Shown here one piece after another: positions 9,970 through 18,551 of a stretch of DNA of 64,000 nucleotides (the first letter of the stretch is position 1; every line of letters begins with the position of its first letter). The position numbers were made by a program, and so were the translations under genes. The notes beneath the pieces are model-generated. The model did not search any database. It worked only from the letters and a program-made list of their open reading frames with translations, and was not told the origin of the DNA. This DNA is from Vacuolonema iberomarrocanum LEGE 07170 (lineage in GTDB: Bacteria; Cyanobacteriota; Cyanobacteriia; Elainellales; Elainellaceae), in the NCBI GenBank assembly GCA_015207365.1, contig JADEXA010000014.1:57423-121422 (forward strand), read 5' to 3'.

Positions 9970-10146
9970 ATGGAATTACATTATCGTGGTGCTGCCTACG
10001 AAGCACCGAATACTGGGGTCGAATTTTCTGAAGGTGAAGTAATCGGGCAATATCGCGGTGCGGTACTACGCGCCCATCGGGTTAATCGAATCGCGGCTCA
10101 ACAACAGAAGCCCCCAATGAAGTATCGCGGTGCATGGGTTCGCTAA
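9970..10146 (+). CDS. DUF4278 family small protein (58 aa)
   Basis: A 58-residue protein too short for most ORF filters. It begins MELHYRGAAYEAP, the N-terminal hallmark of the cyanobacterial DUF4278 family (hydrophobic-x-YRG-x-x-YE). The YRGA/YRGV motif recurs at residues 29-32 and 52-55, so the protein looks built from three copies of a YRG element. A strong Shine-Dalgarno GGGAGG lies 6 bases before the ATG, and a good intrinsic terminator follows about 110 bases after the stop, which supports an independently expressed gene. The function of the family is unknown. Confidence 0.8.
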   Translation: MELHYRGAAYEAPNTGVEFSEGEVIGQYRGAVLRAHRVNRIAAQQQKPPMKYRGAWVR

Positions 10147-10479
10147 GGGGAATGGCATTCATTTAGCCCTTGGTGCGCTCGCCAAGCGAGCGACATTCGC
10201 TCAGCGAACGACGACAGCAAAAGTACCGCTATAGTTTGTGGATGTAGCAAAATGACACCTCGTTTGGGGTGTCTTTTCTTTGGTCAACTCCATGTGGCAA
10301 TACCTGCTCTGGAAGAAATCACAGGACAAGCTCAGTTTGCTACAGTGCAAAAGGCAATGAGACCATCGCAGAACGGCTCACGAAATCTAGGGTTGGGGCG
10401 ATCGCGCTAAGCGTCTGACCTCCCAGAAAATGAATTGACCGTCTGAACAAAATCTAAGGAAGAACCAAGGGAAAATGGA
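10147..10479. other. Intergenic region with hairpins and a terminator
   Basis: After the DUF4278 stop there are two short hairpins (CGCTCGCCAAGCGAGCG and TTCGCTCAGCGAA, about 10176-10211), then the intrinsic terminator at 10254. The remaining 200 bases show nothing recognisable. Confidence 0.5.
10254..10281 (+). terminator. Rho-independent terminator of the DUF4278 gene
   Basis: GACACC (10254-10259) pairs with GGTGTC (10268-10273) and is followed by TTTTCTTT. Its orientation fits transcription from the DUF4278 gene. Confidence 0.7.
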
Positions 10480-10680
10480 ATGGAGGAGCTACGGGTGGTG
10501 GCAAAAGTCATGCTGATTTCAGCCGTTTTATCAGCGGGCATCCGTTATGGCGCACCTCTCTTGGCCTGGTCGCCCACGCTTCCCTTGGTGTTGGGGATGA
10601 TCGTGTTGCCGTCCTTGCTGATGGCGCTCGTCTTGGGGTGGCGTAGTCAGCGCGCTACAGATGCCAAAACTGAGGGGTGA
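10480..10680 (+). CDS. Small two-helix membrane protein, unknown
   Basis: A 66-residue product that I do not recognise. Residues 9-30 and 33-53 are hydrophobic and probably form a membrane hairpin, followed by a short basic tail (GWRSQRATDAK). The ATG at 10480 has AAGGG about 10 bases upstream. The frame stands alone between a terminator and the ADP-ribosylglycohydrolase gene. Length and hydrophobicity support a real gene, but without homology this is only moderately sure. Confidence 0.45.
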   Translation: MEELRVVAKVMLISAVLSAGIRYGAPLLAWSPTLPLVLGMIVLPSLLMALVLGWRSQRATDAKTEG

Positions 10681-11015
10681 GGGGAGACACCCCTGATCGA
10701 TTGCTCCGCTCAGGCGGTAGGATGTCGCATTGGAGACACTATCCATATCGGGCTGAGCCCATGTGGCGACTAGTGCCAAAATTCGTTAAAAGGGTTCGCA
10801 TTCCCGACCTTTGCCTCCCAAGGGTCGTACATGAACCGTTACAAAAGCCCCTGTTGTTTCCGTTAAATCTCGGTTAGCGCACCCTAAACGGGAGACAAAC
10901 ATAACTGGAACGGTATCCACGCCGAGGTCAACGGCCAAAGCTAACGATAGCTCGTCGTGGTTTTCCGACTTTATTATTCGCCTGTTTGATTTAAGACCGC
11001 TGGAGAACGACTGCA
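10681..11015. other. 335-base intergenic region, nothing recognised
   Basis: No credible gene, repeat or terminator seen. It should include the promoter of the ADP-ribosylglycohydrolase gene, whose ATG is preceded by GGAG. Confidence 0.45.
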
Positions 11016-11792
11016 ATGCTGGGCGCGATCGCAGGGGATGTTATTGGTTCGGTCTACGAATTTGATAATCAACGCACCAAAGACTTCCCCTTATTTCGAG
11101 AAGACACCACTTTCACCGACGATACGATTTTGAGTGTTGCCGTTGCGGATGTGCTGTTGCATGGGGGGGATTATGGAACGGCATTCAAACGCTACTATCG
11201 CCGCTATCCTAATCCCAGTGGGGGCTATGGCGCACGGTTTGCCCAATGGGCGGCATCAGCACGATCGGAGCCCTACAACAGTTGGGGGAATGGGGCGGCG
11301 ATGCGGGTCAGCCCAGTCGGGTTTGCCTTTGGTGATTTGGAAACCGTACTAAAAGAAGCCGAACGCACGGCGATCGTCACCCACGATCATCCCGAGGGGA
11401 TCAAAGGAGCACAGACAACCGCAGCGGCTGTATTCCTCTGCCGAACAGGCACTTCCAAAGCTGACCTCAAAACCTACATCGAAGCCACCTTCGGCTACGA
11501 TCTCAGCCGCTCCCTGGAGGCCATTCGCCCTACCTATCGGTTTGACGAATCCTGCCAGGGAACCGTGCCGGAGGCGATGATTGCGTTTCTGGAATCCACA
11601 GATTTTGAAGATGCCATCCGCAATGCGGTTTCTCTGGGAGGCGATAGCGACACCCTAACCTGCATCACAGGGGGAATTGCTGAAGCGTTCTATGGCACTG
11701 TACCCGAGGCAATCGCCCAAGAAGTCCTGAATCGCCTTGCCCCCCACCTCCAGCACATTGCTGAAGAGTTTCAAGCCAAATATCGGGCATAA
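11016..11792 (+). CDS. ADP-ribosylglycohydrolase (DraG) family protein
   Basis: A 258-residue member of the ADP-ribosyl hydrolase fold that removes ADP-ribose from proteins or small molecules using two Mg ions. It opens with MLGAIAGDVIGSVYEF. The metal-binding TDD sits at residues 34-36 (TTFTDDTIL), and the second metal motif GGDSDTLTCITGGIAEA near residue 208 is complete. Length matches the family. A GGAG ribosome site precedes the ATG at 11016. No ADP-ribosyltransferase or nitrogenase gene is nearby, so the substrate is unknown. Not part of an evident operon. Confidence 0.88.
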   Translation: MLGAIAGDVIGSVYEFDNQRTKDFPLFREDTTFTDDTILSVAVADVLLHGGDYGTAFKRYYRRYPNPSGGYGARFAQWAASARSEPYNSWGNGAAMRVSPVGFAFGDLETVLKEAERTAIVTHDHPEGIKGAQTTAAAVFLCRTGTSKADLKTYIEATFGYDLSRSLEAIRPTYRFDESCQGTVPEAMIAFLESTDFEDAIRNAVSLGGDSDTLTCITGGIAEAFYGTVPEAIAQEVLNRLAPHLQHIAEEFQAKYRA

Positions 11793-11804
11793 GCACAGAC
11801 CTAG

Positions 11805-11900
11805 GCAGGACTGACGCAAACCTTGCGTCATCCTGATTAAATTCGTTGATTTTGTGGTCGCGACGCGGCCACAAAATCAACAAAATGCATAAGTCCAGTT
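11805..11900. repeat. Palindromic element, AGGACTTACGCA family
   Basis: The core hairpin at 11845-11881 (GTTGATTTTGTGG and its complement around a TCGCGACGCGG centre) is flanked by GACTGACGCAAACCTTGCGTCA on the left side (in part) and TGCATAAGTCC on the right. The same outer and inner modules recur at 31568, 33470, 51659 and 52497. Confidence 0.8.
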
Positions 11901-11910
11901 GGGATATGCA

Positions 11911-11939
11911 TTGCCCAAGCAATGGTAATTTAGTATGAT
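11911..11939 (+). promoter_or_regulatory. Candidate rplI promoter
   Basis: TTGCCC (11911-11916) and TATGAT (11934-11939) are spaced by 17 bases, 140 bases before the bL9 start codon. It lies just after a palindromic element, which would place the element outside the transcript. Confidence 0.4.
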
Positions 11940-12078
11940 GGTAAGTCGGTCTGACTCGGGCAAACGATTTACAGACTGAGTCCAGCGCAAAAACGGCTGG
12001 AGTTTCGTTTGTCTGTCGCAGATGGGTCAGATGCACGTCGTATTTGGGCAAAGTATTAGGGCAAGATAGGGCAGATTC

Positions 12079-12546
12079 ATGGCAAAGCGCATTCAGTTGG
12101 TCCTCAATCAAGATGTATATAAGCTGGGCAAGTCGGGTGATCTGGTAGAAGTAGCACCGGGCTATGCTCGTAACTATTTGCTGCCCAAAGGGGTTGCGAT
12201 CCCAGTAACACCCGGTGTCCTGAGGCAGGTCGAGCGGCGGCGGGAAGAAGAGCGCCAGCGCTTGCTAGAGCTGAAGAAAGACGCCGAGGTGCAAAAGGCA
12301 ACCCTGGAAAAGATGGGCAAGTTGTCCCTCTCCAAGCAAGTGGGCGAAGGCGATGCGATTTTTGGTACCGTAACCGATCGCGAAGTGGCCGAATTGATCC
12401 AGGAGAAAACATCCCTGGAGCTGGATCGCCGGGGTATCACTGTTCCCGATGTTCGCAAGACGGGCGAGTACGCTGTGTCGATCAAGCTGCATCCTGATGT
12501 TTCGGCAACCGTAACGATCAGTGTCGTAGCTGAAGAGGAAGCCTAG
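12079..12546 (+). CDS. rplI: 50S ribosomal protein bL9
   Basis: Binds 23S rRNA at the base of the L1 stalk. The N-terminal domain is typical ([26 protein letters not shown], residues 15-40), followed by the long charged connecting helix ([19 protein letters not shown]) and a C-terminal globular domain with [13 protein letters not shown]. The length of 155 residues is normal. The gene stands alone, with dnaB downstream on the same strand 800 bases away. In many bacteria rplI and dnaB are close neighbours, and that order is kept here. Confidence 0.96.
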   Translation: MAKRIQLVLNQDVYKLGKSGDLVEVAPGYARNYLLPKGVAIPVTPGVLRQVERRREEERQRLLELKKDAEVQKATLEKMGKLSLSKQVGEGDAIFGTVTDREVAELIQEKTSLELDRRGITVPDVRKTGEYAVSIKLHPDVSATVTISVVAEEEA

Positions 12547-13344
12547 AGCGTGGTTGAACCACTGTTTTTTCTGCGTATGACAGGAAAAATCAACACAGTC
12601 CGAAACGTTATCAGCCGCACTTACGTATTCATTGATGGAGGGGTCACGACGCGACCCCTCCATCAATGGACTGATTCAGGCGTATGCAAGCAAGTTTTGC
12701 GTCAGTCCTGTCAGTCAGCGTATTAGAGCTGAAGAGCTGAGAGATAAAGTTTCGGCAAACTTTTGTGATTCTTTGAGACGTTTCCGGACTAGTTCATCTG
12801 TTCTCTGCGATGATAGTCGTAGGGGACTTTTTTATAGGAAATGAAAGACGATTGAACGACCTTTAGCGAGATTGGAGGTGTCAAACCACTTCGCATCTTA
12901 AAGGGCATCCGGTTGATGGAGTTATCCAGATCCTCTTTTGTTTTTTGGGTATTTTTTGAGCGCCAGTGCCTGCCCAGGGTTGATGATCAGCCTCAATTCA
13001 GGGTTTGATCCTTGAAATTCTATTTTCAAAAAAATATTCACCGTTAAAGTCTCCCCTTAGATCACTCAACGGATCCATAGGAATGTCATTTTCTCGATAT
13101 AAAAATCGTAGCCAGGCTACATCTAGCGTTACATAATTCTAAATTTCGTGGATGCTCCTATATCTAGAAAGAAGATGCTACTCTGAGGTGCAGTCTGTCT
13201 ATGCAACTCTGTGGGTTAGTCGATGTAAGTTCCTCTAGATACAAACTTCCCCCAAATTTTCAGTGCTAGCTAGATAGGTTCGAGATTCGGATTAGGTTCA
13301 TACGTCAGATTTCGGTGAGTTCTCTGGGTATCGGTTAGGGAGAT
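12547..13344. other. 800-base rplI-dnaB intergenic region
   Basis: The first 170 bases hold a palindromic element. The rest is A+T-richer than its surroundings, with no credible reading frame. It probably carries the dnaB promoter and a long leader, but no clear box was identified. Confidence 0.45.
12618..12712. repeat. Palindromic element with divergent arms, ACTTACG family
   Basis: The left flank GCACTTACG (12617-12625) and right flank TTGCGTCAGTCCTG (about 12696-12709) match the AGGACTTACGCA family. The hairpin itself (arms 12630-12644 and 12653-12668, CATTGATGGAGGGGTC) has a different sequence from the other copies. This is an example of conserved ends with swapped arms. Confidence 0.65.
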
Positions 13345-14697
13345 ATGGTTCAAGAACTAAATTTTCAGGCATATAGCGATCGCCTTCCACCCCAAAATAT
13401 TGATGCGGAGGAGGCCATTTTAGGCGGAATTTTGATCGACCCAGAGGCGATCGGGCGGGTGGCAGAGCTATTGCGTCCCGAAGCCTTTTACATCAGCGCT
13501 CACCAGGAAATCTACCGCACCGCTCTCAAGCTCTATAGCCAGGGCCGACCCACCGACCTCATGAGCATCTCCACGGAGCTGCATGATCAGGGCGCACTCG
13601 AGAAAGTTGGGGGGCAAAATCGCATTGCCCAACTGGTGGATCGCACCGTGAGCGCTGTCAACATCGACCAGTACGCCCAACTGGTGGTCGATAAGTTTCT
13701 ACGCCGCAAAATGATTCAGGTGGGCACCGAAATCAGCTACCTCGCCCACGAAACCGCCACTCCCCTAGAGCAAGTGCTAGATCAGGCGGAACAGCGCATG
13801 TTTAGCATTACCCAATCCCGCCCCAATCAGAGCCTAATTGCCACCTCCGACATCCTAACCACCACCTTCTCTGATATTGAAGAACGCTTCGCGGGGATGG
13901 CACTACCCGGCGTTTCCTGCGGCTTCTACGACCTGGACGCGATGACCCAGGGCTTTCAGCGCTCCGACCTGATCATCGCCGCGGCTCGCCCATCCATGGG
14001 GAAAACGGCTTTTTGTCTCAACATCGCCCGCAACATTGCTGCTTTCCACAAATTTCCGGTCGCCGTCTTCAGTTTGGAAATGTCGAAGGAGCAGTTGGTC
14101 TACCGTCTGCTGTCCAGTGAGGCGCAGATCGAGAGTGGACGGATGCGCTCCGGTCGTATCAGCCAGAACGAATGGGAACCCCTGGGACATGCCATTAGTT
14201 CGCTGTCGCAAATGCCCATCTTTATGGACGATACGCCCAATATTTCGGTGACGGAGATGCGATCGAAAGTGCGGCGTCTCCAGGCCGAGCAAGGCGGTGC
14301 GCTCGGTCTAGTGGTGATCGACTATTTGCAATTGATGGATGGGAGCGGCAGCGAGAACCGGGTGCAGGAGCTGTCTCGTATGACCCGTGGATTGAAGGCC
14401 ATGGCACGGGAGCTGAATGTCCCAGTCATCGCCCTATCCCAGCTCAGCCGGGGCGTTGAGTCTCGCACCAACAAGCGCCCCATGATGAGCGACCTACGAG
14501 AGTCGGGTTCGATCGAGCAGGATGCCGACTTAATCATCATGCTATACCGGGATGAATACTATAACCCCGACACGCCCGATCGCGGCGTCGCGGAAATCAT
14601 TGTCGCCAAGCACCGAAATGGTCCCGTGGGCACGGTCAAGCTGCTATTTGAGCCGCAGTTCACGCGATTCCGCAACCTGGCGACCCCAGGCCATTAA
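13345..14697 (+). CDS. dnaB: Replicative DNA helicase DnaB
   Basis: Hexameric 5'-3' helicase that unwinds the replication fork. The 450-residue product has the N-terminal DnaB domain (residues 12-115, PPQNIDAEEAILGGIL), then a RecA-type motor with Walker A ARPSMGKT at 214-221, FSLEMSKEQLVYRLL and the Walker B strand LVVIDYLQLMDG, then LSQLSRGVESR and RESGSIEQDADLI near the C-terminus. No intein is present, although DnaB inteins are well known in cyanobacteria. ATG at 13345 follows GGGAG at a usable distance. Downstream is a convergent hydrolase gene. Confidence 0.96.
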   Translation: MVQELNFQAYSDRLPPQNIDAEEAILGGILIDPEAIGRVAELLRPEAFYISAHQEIYRTALKLYSQGRPTDLMSISTELHDQGALEKVGGQNRIAQLVDRTVSAVNIDQYAQLVVDKFLRRKMIQVGTEISYLAHETATPLEQVLDQAEQRMFSITQSRPNQSLIATSDILTTTFSDIEERFAGMALPGVSCGFYDLDAMTQGFQRSDLIIAAARPSMGKTAFCLNIARNIAAFHKFPVAVFSLEMSKEQLVYRLLSSEAQIESGRMRSGRISQNEWEPLGHAISSLSQMPIFMDDTPNISVTEMRSKVRRLQAEQGGALGLVVIDYLQLMDGSGSENRVQELSRMTRGLKAMARELNVPVIALSQLSRGVESRTNKRPMMSDLRESGSIEQDADLIIMLYRDEYYNPDTPDRGVAEIIVAKHRNGPVGTVKLLFEPQFTRFRNLATPGH

Positions 14698-14723
14698 TCG
14701 GCGTCTTGGTCGCAGTGTTTGCC

Positions 14724-15422
14724 TTACGCGAGGTAGGACGCCCATTGCTTGACGACGGGTTCTGACCCATACCAGAACTGCCCTGGACGAGGAGAATGAT
14801 AGACATGATCGAGGACATGGTTCTCAGCGCCGTCTAGCAATGCGGCTTCGATGGGGGTAATCCCATCGCCCCAGCGATCGCCATCACCACAGGTTTGCTC
14901 ATAGCTGCTGTAGGCAAACCAACTGCGCCAGCGACTACCCTGGATCGATTTTCCTGCAACACAGATGTAGCGCACGTTTGGGTAAAACGCCCCGGGGTAG
15001 TTATCTTTGACGAAATCCAGATTCCGTCGGGTCCAACGTTCCTGGCTGATGTGGGGTGTGCCCAGGCTCACCAGCGTAGCGACGTAGGGATGCGCTTTCC
15101 AAAGCCCGCTGCGATCGCCATCACTGGGATGAATGGTGTAGGGAACTTCCCCCAAATAAATCCGAGCGATCCAGCCACCAGCGGAATGACCCACCAGATT
15201 GAGGCGATCGCATCCATACTGCTGCCGTACCTGTTGCACCGTTGCATCCAGCTTTTCCAGAATCGGCGTGATCGATCGCCCTCCCAAGGTCGGCAACCAA
15301 TCCCGTCGCCGCAGGGGAACCGTCACCACAGGGATATCCATCCCTCGCAGCGCCTCCTCCATTTCGCGATAGGGAGGTGCGCCTGCAAGGTAGCCAGGGA
15401 GAATGACAGTGGGTAGCGTCAT
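14724..15422 (-). CDS. Alpha/beta-hydrolase, lipase/esterase type
   Basis: A 232-residue soluble hydrolase. The nucleophile elbow GHSAGG places the catalytic Ser at residue 80; ILPGYLAGAPPY near the N-terminus is the oxyanion-side strand, and DGITPIEAALLDGA plus HVLDHVYHS near the C-terminus are candidates for the acid and His. No signal peptide is visible, so it is probably cytoplasmic. The substrate is unknown. It is convergent with dnaB (26-base gap). The family resembles plant and cyanobacterial triacylglycerol-lipase-like proteins, but that is inference. Confidence 0.8.
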   Translation of the reverse strand: MTLPTVILPGYLAGAPPYREMEEALRGMDIPVVTVPLRRRDWLPTLGGRSITPILEKLDATVQQVRQQYGCDRLNLVGHSAGGWIARIYLGEVPYTIHPSDGDRSGLWKAHPYVATLVSLGTPHISQERWTRRNLDFVKDNYPGAFYPNVRYICVAGKSIQGSRWRSWFAYSSYEQTCGDGDRWGDGITPIEAALLDGAENHVLDHVYHSPRPGQFWYGSEPVVKQWASYLA

Positions 15423-15778
15423 GGCAAGGGATTCGGAGAAGAATAGAACGCGGATGAACGCAGATAAGGTGAACGTTGATGGGCGATGAGTTGCGCCGCT
15501 GAGTAAGCGCTAAAAGCTATTGTCGAGAGAGCTAGGCGGGGGGATTAGGAAGGAGAGAACGCAGATGAACGCAGACAAGGTGAACGCAGATGCAGAGGAT
15601 GAAGAGAGGGGTATCAATGAAGGAATTTTCCGGCAAGCGGTGGTTTGGGAGCACGGATGACTCGTCCGTAGATTGGTTGGAGGCTGATAATCCCGCAGTC
15701 AGAACCCATCTGCGTTCGTCTGCGTTTATCTGCGTTAAATCCCACTAAATCTGCATCCGCTCCAAACCAAAACCCTCG
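15423..15778. repeat. Intergenic cluster of AACGCAGATNAACGCAGAT repeats
   Basis: Direct copies lie at 15445-15475 and 15554-15594, and an inverted copy at 15709-15736 (ATCTGCGTTCGTCTGCGTTT). The unit is an 11-12 base period built from GAACGCAGATNA. Related copies sit at 35288-35320 (inverted) and 57291-57320 (direct). No gene was found in this 356-base gap. Confidence 0.7.
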
Positions 15779-16666
15779 CTAGATCTGTGCCAACCAATCC
15801 AGCAGGAGAGCGTTGACCTCATCGGGGCGTTCGTCGTGGGGACAATGCCCCGTTTCTGGGAGCGCGGTGAATTGGACGCGATCGGGTTCAGTGGCGGCTA
15901 GTTCCTGATAGGGCTTAGAACCGGAGATGGGTGTCCAGGGGTCGGCAGCACCCCAGATGACGCGCAGGGGTTGGGTAACCTTGGGCAGCAGTTCGGTGGG
16001 TTGCGGCCCCGGAGGCGCAGCGAGAATGGCCGCGAAGACCTTTTGTGCGCCAGGGTCGCAGGAAGGTTCGTAGAGCAAATCCACAAGCTCGTCTGTAACG
16101 GCGGAATTGTCGCAATAAACTTGCTTCAGCGTGCCGCGAATGCGGGACTTTTGCCGCACCCGGTTAAACAGAAAGGGGCCTAATGTCCGAGAGTTCACCA
16201 CTTTGGCAAAGGTGCCCATGACCACCCGGAGGGGTAAGTTCAGTTCTTCAGGACGATGGTTAAGTCCGCCAGCAGCATTGAGCAGGGCTCCCGCTCGTCC
16301 CACTTCTGGGTGATGCGCTAGCAGCATCAAGACCAGCAAGGCTCCAATGGAGTTGCCCACCCAAACGGTTGGCTGCTGAATCTTGTCTTGCCAAAAATCG
16401 ACTAACAGCTCTTCCCACATCTCCAGAGAGTAGGCGATCGCGGGCTTATCTGAAGCACCAAAGCCCAATAAATCGATCGCATAAACCTGATACCCAGCAT
16501 CGGCCAGCACGGGAAGGTTCTTGCGCCAGTGCCCAATGGATGCGCCAAACCCATGCAGCAATACCACAGGTGTTCCACTGCCCTGAACGGTGTAGCAAAT
16601 AGAATGCCCTTTCCACTGCCAAGACTGACGGGTGAGGGAAGCGGGAGCGATCGCAGAAGAAGTCAT
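15779..16666 (-). CDS. Alpha/beta-fold hydrolase
   Basis: A 295-residue enzyme with a full catalytic set: HGFGAS (oxyanion strand, residues 38-43), nucleophile elbow GNSIGA with Ser at 106, an Asp in WGAADPWTP, and His in PETGHCPHDERP near the C-terminus. The WQWKGHSICYTVQGSG start and overall pattern resemble the cyanobacterial/plastid group related to pheophytinase-like hydrolases, but the substrate cannot be assigned. ATG at 16666 begins MTSSAIAP. Flanked by repeat-bearing intergenic DNA on both sides. Confidence 0.82.
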   Translation of the reverse strand: MTSSAIAPASLTRQSWQWKGHSICYTVQGSGTPVVLLHGFGASIGHWRKNLPVLADAGYQVYAIDLLGFGASDKPAIAYSLEMWEELLVDFWQDKIQQPTVWVGNSIGALLVLMLLAHHPEVGRAGALLNAAGGLNHRPEELNLPLRVVMGTFAKVVNSRTLGPFLFNRVRQKSRIRGTLKQVYCDNSAVTDELVDLLYEPSCDPGAQKVFAAILAAPPGPQPTELLPKVTQPLRVIWGAADPWTPISGSKPYQELAATEPDRVQFTALPETGHCPHDERPDEVNALLLDWLAQI

Positions 16667-16671
16667 AGGAA

Positions 16672-16708
16672 TGTTGAAATTTGGATTTTAGATTTTGGAT
16701 TGCGGCGA
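16672..16708. repeat. GATTTTAGATTTTGGATT short tandem-type repeat
   Basis: An A+T-rich run made of TTTGGATT / TTTAGATT units directly upstream of the hydrolase start. Repeats of this kind are frequent in cyanobacterial intergenic DNA. It appears only once in this window, but the menE coding repeat is of similar flavour. Confidence 0.45.
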
Positions 16709-16865
16709 TGACAGCTTCATCCGTTGTCTCGCCATCAGTGCAACAGCGGAGTTGAATTCCACGTCACAACTCTTTACAAACAACTTAATTTGATGATACG
16801 ACGTTTCTCAGAATTCGCAGGGAGAGAAACCCGCCCTTGGATTCAAATTATCTTGCTTTCACTTC

Positions 16866-17519
16866 TCACGATTCTCCCAGCCACCGCCAGTTGTAGCGAT
16901 TCCAGTCGTAGATTCCCTGGATCTCATACTCCATCCCGTTATCAAAACGCACGGTGCCACTGAAAATCGATTCGCCATCGACCTGCGATCCTGGCTCTGT
17001 TAGGTTGATGACGGTGCAGGGGAACCATTCGCGAGGGCAGGGACCATCCTCCTGCGTCCATTCCCAAAGGTTGCTGGCGATTTCGATGCGATCGCCCACC
17101 CGCAACTGATCCGACTGCCGATACTGAGCCAAATGCTCCGGCGTAATCCGCTCCAACCAGGCCAAGCCAAAGTCATCTCGGACAAATTGCACCTCTCCCG
17201 AAGCCGTTCCCTGGAGCCAGTCGTTGAGGAATTGTGCTTTCCAGGGCAGGTTTTGGCGATCCTGTTCGTCGATGTATTGCAAAAAAGCCTGACGCTGGTC
17301 GGGGGCCAGTTCCTCCAGGGGATTGGCCGTTGCTTCGGCGGAAAACGATCCGGGGGAGCGGGCAATCGCCCGTCGCAGAATCGCTTGCTGCTCTGCCGTC
17401 AGCCCGTAGCCTAGCGCCTCGCATTCCTCAAACGCAGCGTTAAGGGCAGATTCCCATCCCGTATCAAACTCAGCACTCGCCACGGCGATCGCCTTCCTGC
17501 AATCCAATGTTGGAAACAT
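16866..17519 (-). CDS. Conserved hypothetical protein (217 aa)
   Basis: I do not recognise a named family. The product is soluble and acidic, with no signal peptide or membrane segment. The first half is helical (LTAEQQAILRRAIARS; LAPDQRQAFLQYIDEQDRQN). The second half looks like beta strands around IRVGDRIEIASNLWEW-type sequence and ends with a small domain (YEIQGIYDWNRYNWRWLGES). ATG at 17519 starts MFPTLDCRK. It is divergent from the secreted protein at 17622. Codon and HIP1 usage match the neighbours, supporting a genuine gene. Confidence 0.65.
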   Translation of the reverse strand: MFPTLDCRKAIAVASAEFDTGWESALNAAFEECEALGYGLTAEQQAILRRAIARSPGSFSAEATANPLEELAPDQRQAFLQYIDEQDRQNLPWKAQFLNDWLQGTASGEVQFVRDDFGLAWLERITPEHLAQYRQSDQLRVGDRIEIASNLWEWTQEDGPCPREWFPCTVINLTEPGSQVDGESIFSGTVRFDNGMEYEIQGIYDWNRYNWRWLGES

Positions 17520-17621
17520 TGTTACCCAAGAGGGGTACGGATCTCAACGCGGATGGCTATACGGTTACGTCATTTAACGCAAAAATGAAAGCAGCAGCAC
17601 TGACATTACCACCTACAAATT

Positions 17622-18089
17622 ATGCAAACTATTTCTGTTAATTTTGCCGCGCTGATAGCTTGGGGCAAACGGATATTGCTGATGGGGGCGATCGCCCTGC
17701 TCGTTGCGGTTACTGGGTTGCCCATGCCTGCCCAGGCGGTAACTCAGATCCGTCTGTTCGACATCGACTATCGCGACTGCCCGCCTGAAATGGCAAAGGG
17801 AACGGTTACCACAGACGGCAGTGCCATGGCCGCCAACTGTTTCCTTGTCTTTGGCAAAACCGAAAACACCTCTGCGCGTCCCGTCTACAATGCCGATATC
17901 TTTGGGCGCGTATTGGATGCCAACGATAATCCTGCCATGCAGAATAGAACCCGCCTGGGAGCGATCGAGGAAGTCCCCATCGGCATTGGCGAGTTCGAGC
18001 TCCGGATTACGGTTCCGGCCAATCAACCAACCCCATTAAAGCTGGTGCAGTTCAAAGCATCCGGCTTCTCGGGGCGCGTGCGCCGCTAG
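17622..18089 (+). CDS. Secreted conserved hypothetical protein (155 aa)
   Basis: An N-terminal signal peptide is clear: positive residues to 17, a hydrophobic core at 18-31, and cleavage after PAQA at residue 39. The mature protein is about 116 residues, probably periplasmic or lumenal, and mostly beta-rich (TQIRLFDIDYRDC; RVLDANDNPAMQNRTRL; LRITVPANQPTPLKLVQFKA). Cys53 and Cys73 could form a disulfide. The strand pattern resembles small immunoglobulin-like FxLYD-type domains, which is inference. No functional clue comes from its neighbours, YggT being on the other strand. Confidence 0.65.
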   Translation: MQTISVNFAALIAWGKRILLMGAIALLVAVTGLPMPAQAVTQIRLFDIDYRDCPPEMAKGTVTTDGSAMAANCFLVFGKTENTSARPVYNADIFGRVLDANDNPAMQNRTRLGAIEEVPIGIGEFELRITVPANQPTPLKLVQFKASGFSGRVRR

Positions 18090-18218
18090 GAAAAGGTGCA
18101 ATTCCCTCACATGAACTCAGTCAGGGAAAATCCTATGGGCAGCGCTAGATGAAAAACGGATCGGACATCGACATGAATGACCGAGCAGATCTAGATGCCC
18201 CGCCGATTTAGAGGTCGC

Positions 18219-18497
18219 CTAAAGCGGTAGAGACGAGGTGCTGGCAGCCGCACTAGCAACCAGTTGGCTCACCAGTTGCAAGGCAAAGATCGCCAAGATG
18301 GGAGACAGATCCAATCCTCCGATGGGTGGAATAATCCGACGGAACAGATTGAGGTAGGGGTCAACCAACTGGCTCAAGGCGTTAAAGGGTTGGTTGTACC
18401 AATCAATGGTAGGGAACCAACTGAGCAATACCCGAATAATGATCAGCACAAAATAGATTTGTAAGAAAGCTGCAAGAGATTGTGCAAACAGGGACAT
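18219..18497 (-). CDS. YggT family (Ycf19/YlmG-like) membrane protein
   Basis: A 92-residue protein with two hydrophobic helices (residues 7-27 and 66-86) joined by the diagnostic loop VDPYLNLFRRIIPPIGGLDLSP. Plant and cyanobacterial relatives (YLMG/Ycf19) affect nucleoid partitioning and thylakoid biogenesis. The length is normal for the family. It is preceded by the menC-menE pair on the same strand with only a short gap, so co-transcription is possible. Confidence 0.85.
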   Translation of the reverse strand: MSLFAQSLAAFLQIYFVLIIIRVLLSWFPTIDWYNQPFNALSQLVDPYLNLFRRIIPPIGGLDLSPILAIFALQLVSQLVASAAASTSSLPL

Positions 18498-18551
18498 AGT
18501 GTCAATACCCGATACGCTTCTACTCAGTTTAGCGTTTTGCTTCCTGTCCCT

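Noticed and set aside
12632..12844. 70-codon frame after rplI
   Set aside because: It begins inside the palindromic element, where both strands encode the same opening residues (MMEGSRRDPSIN).
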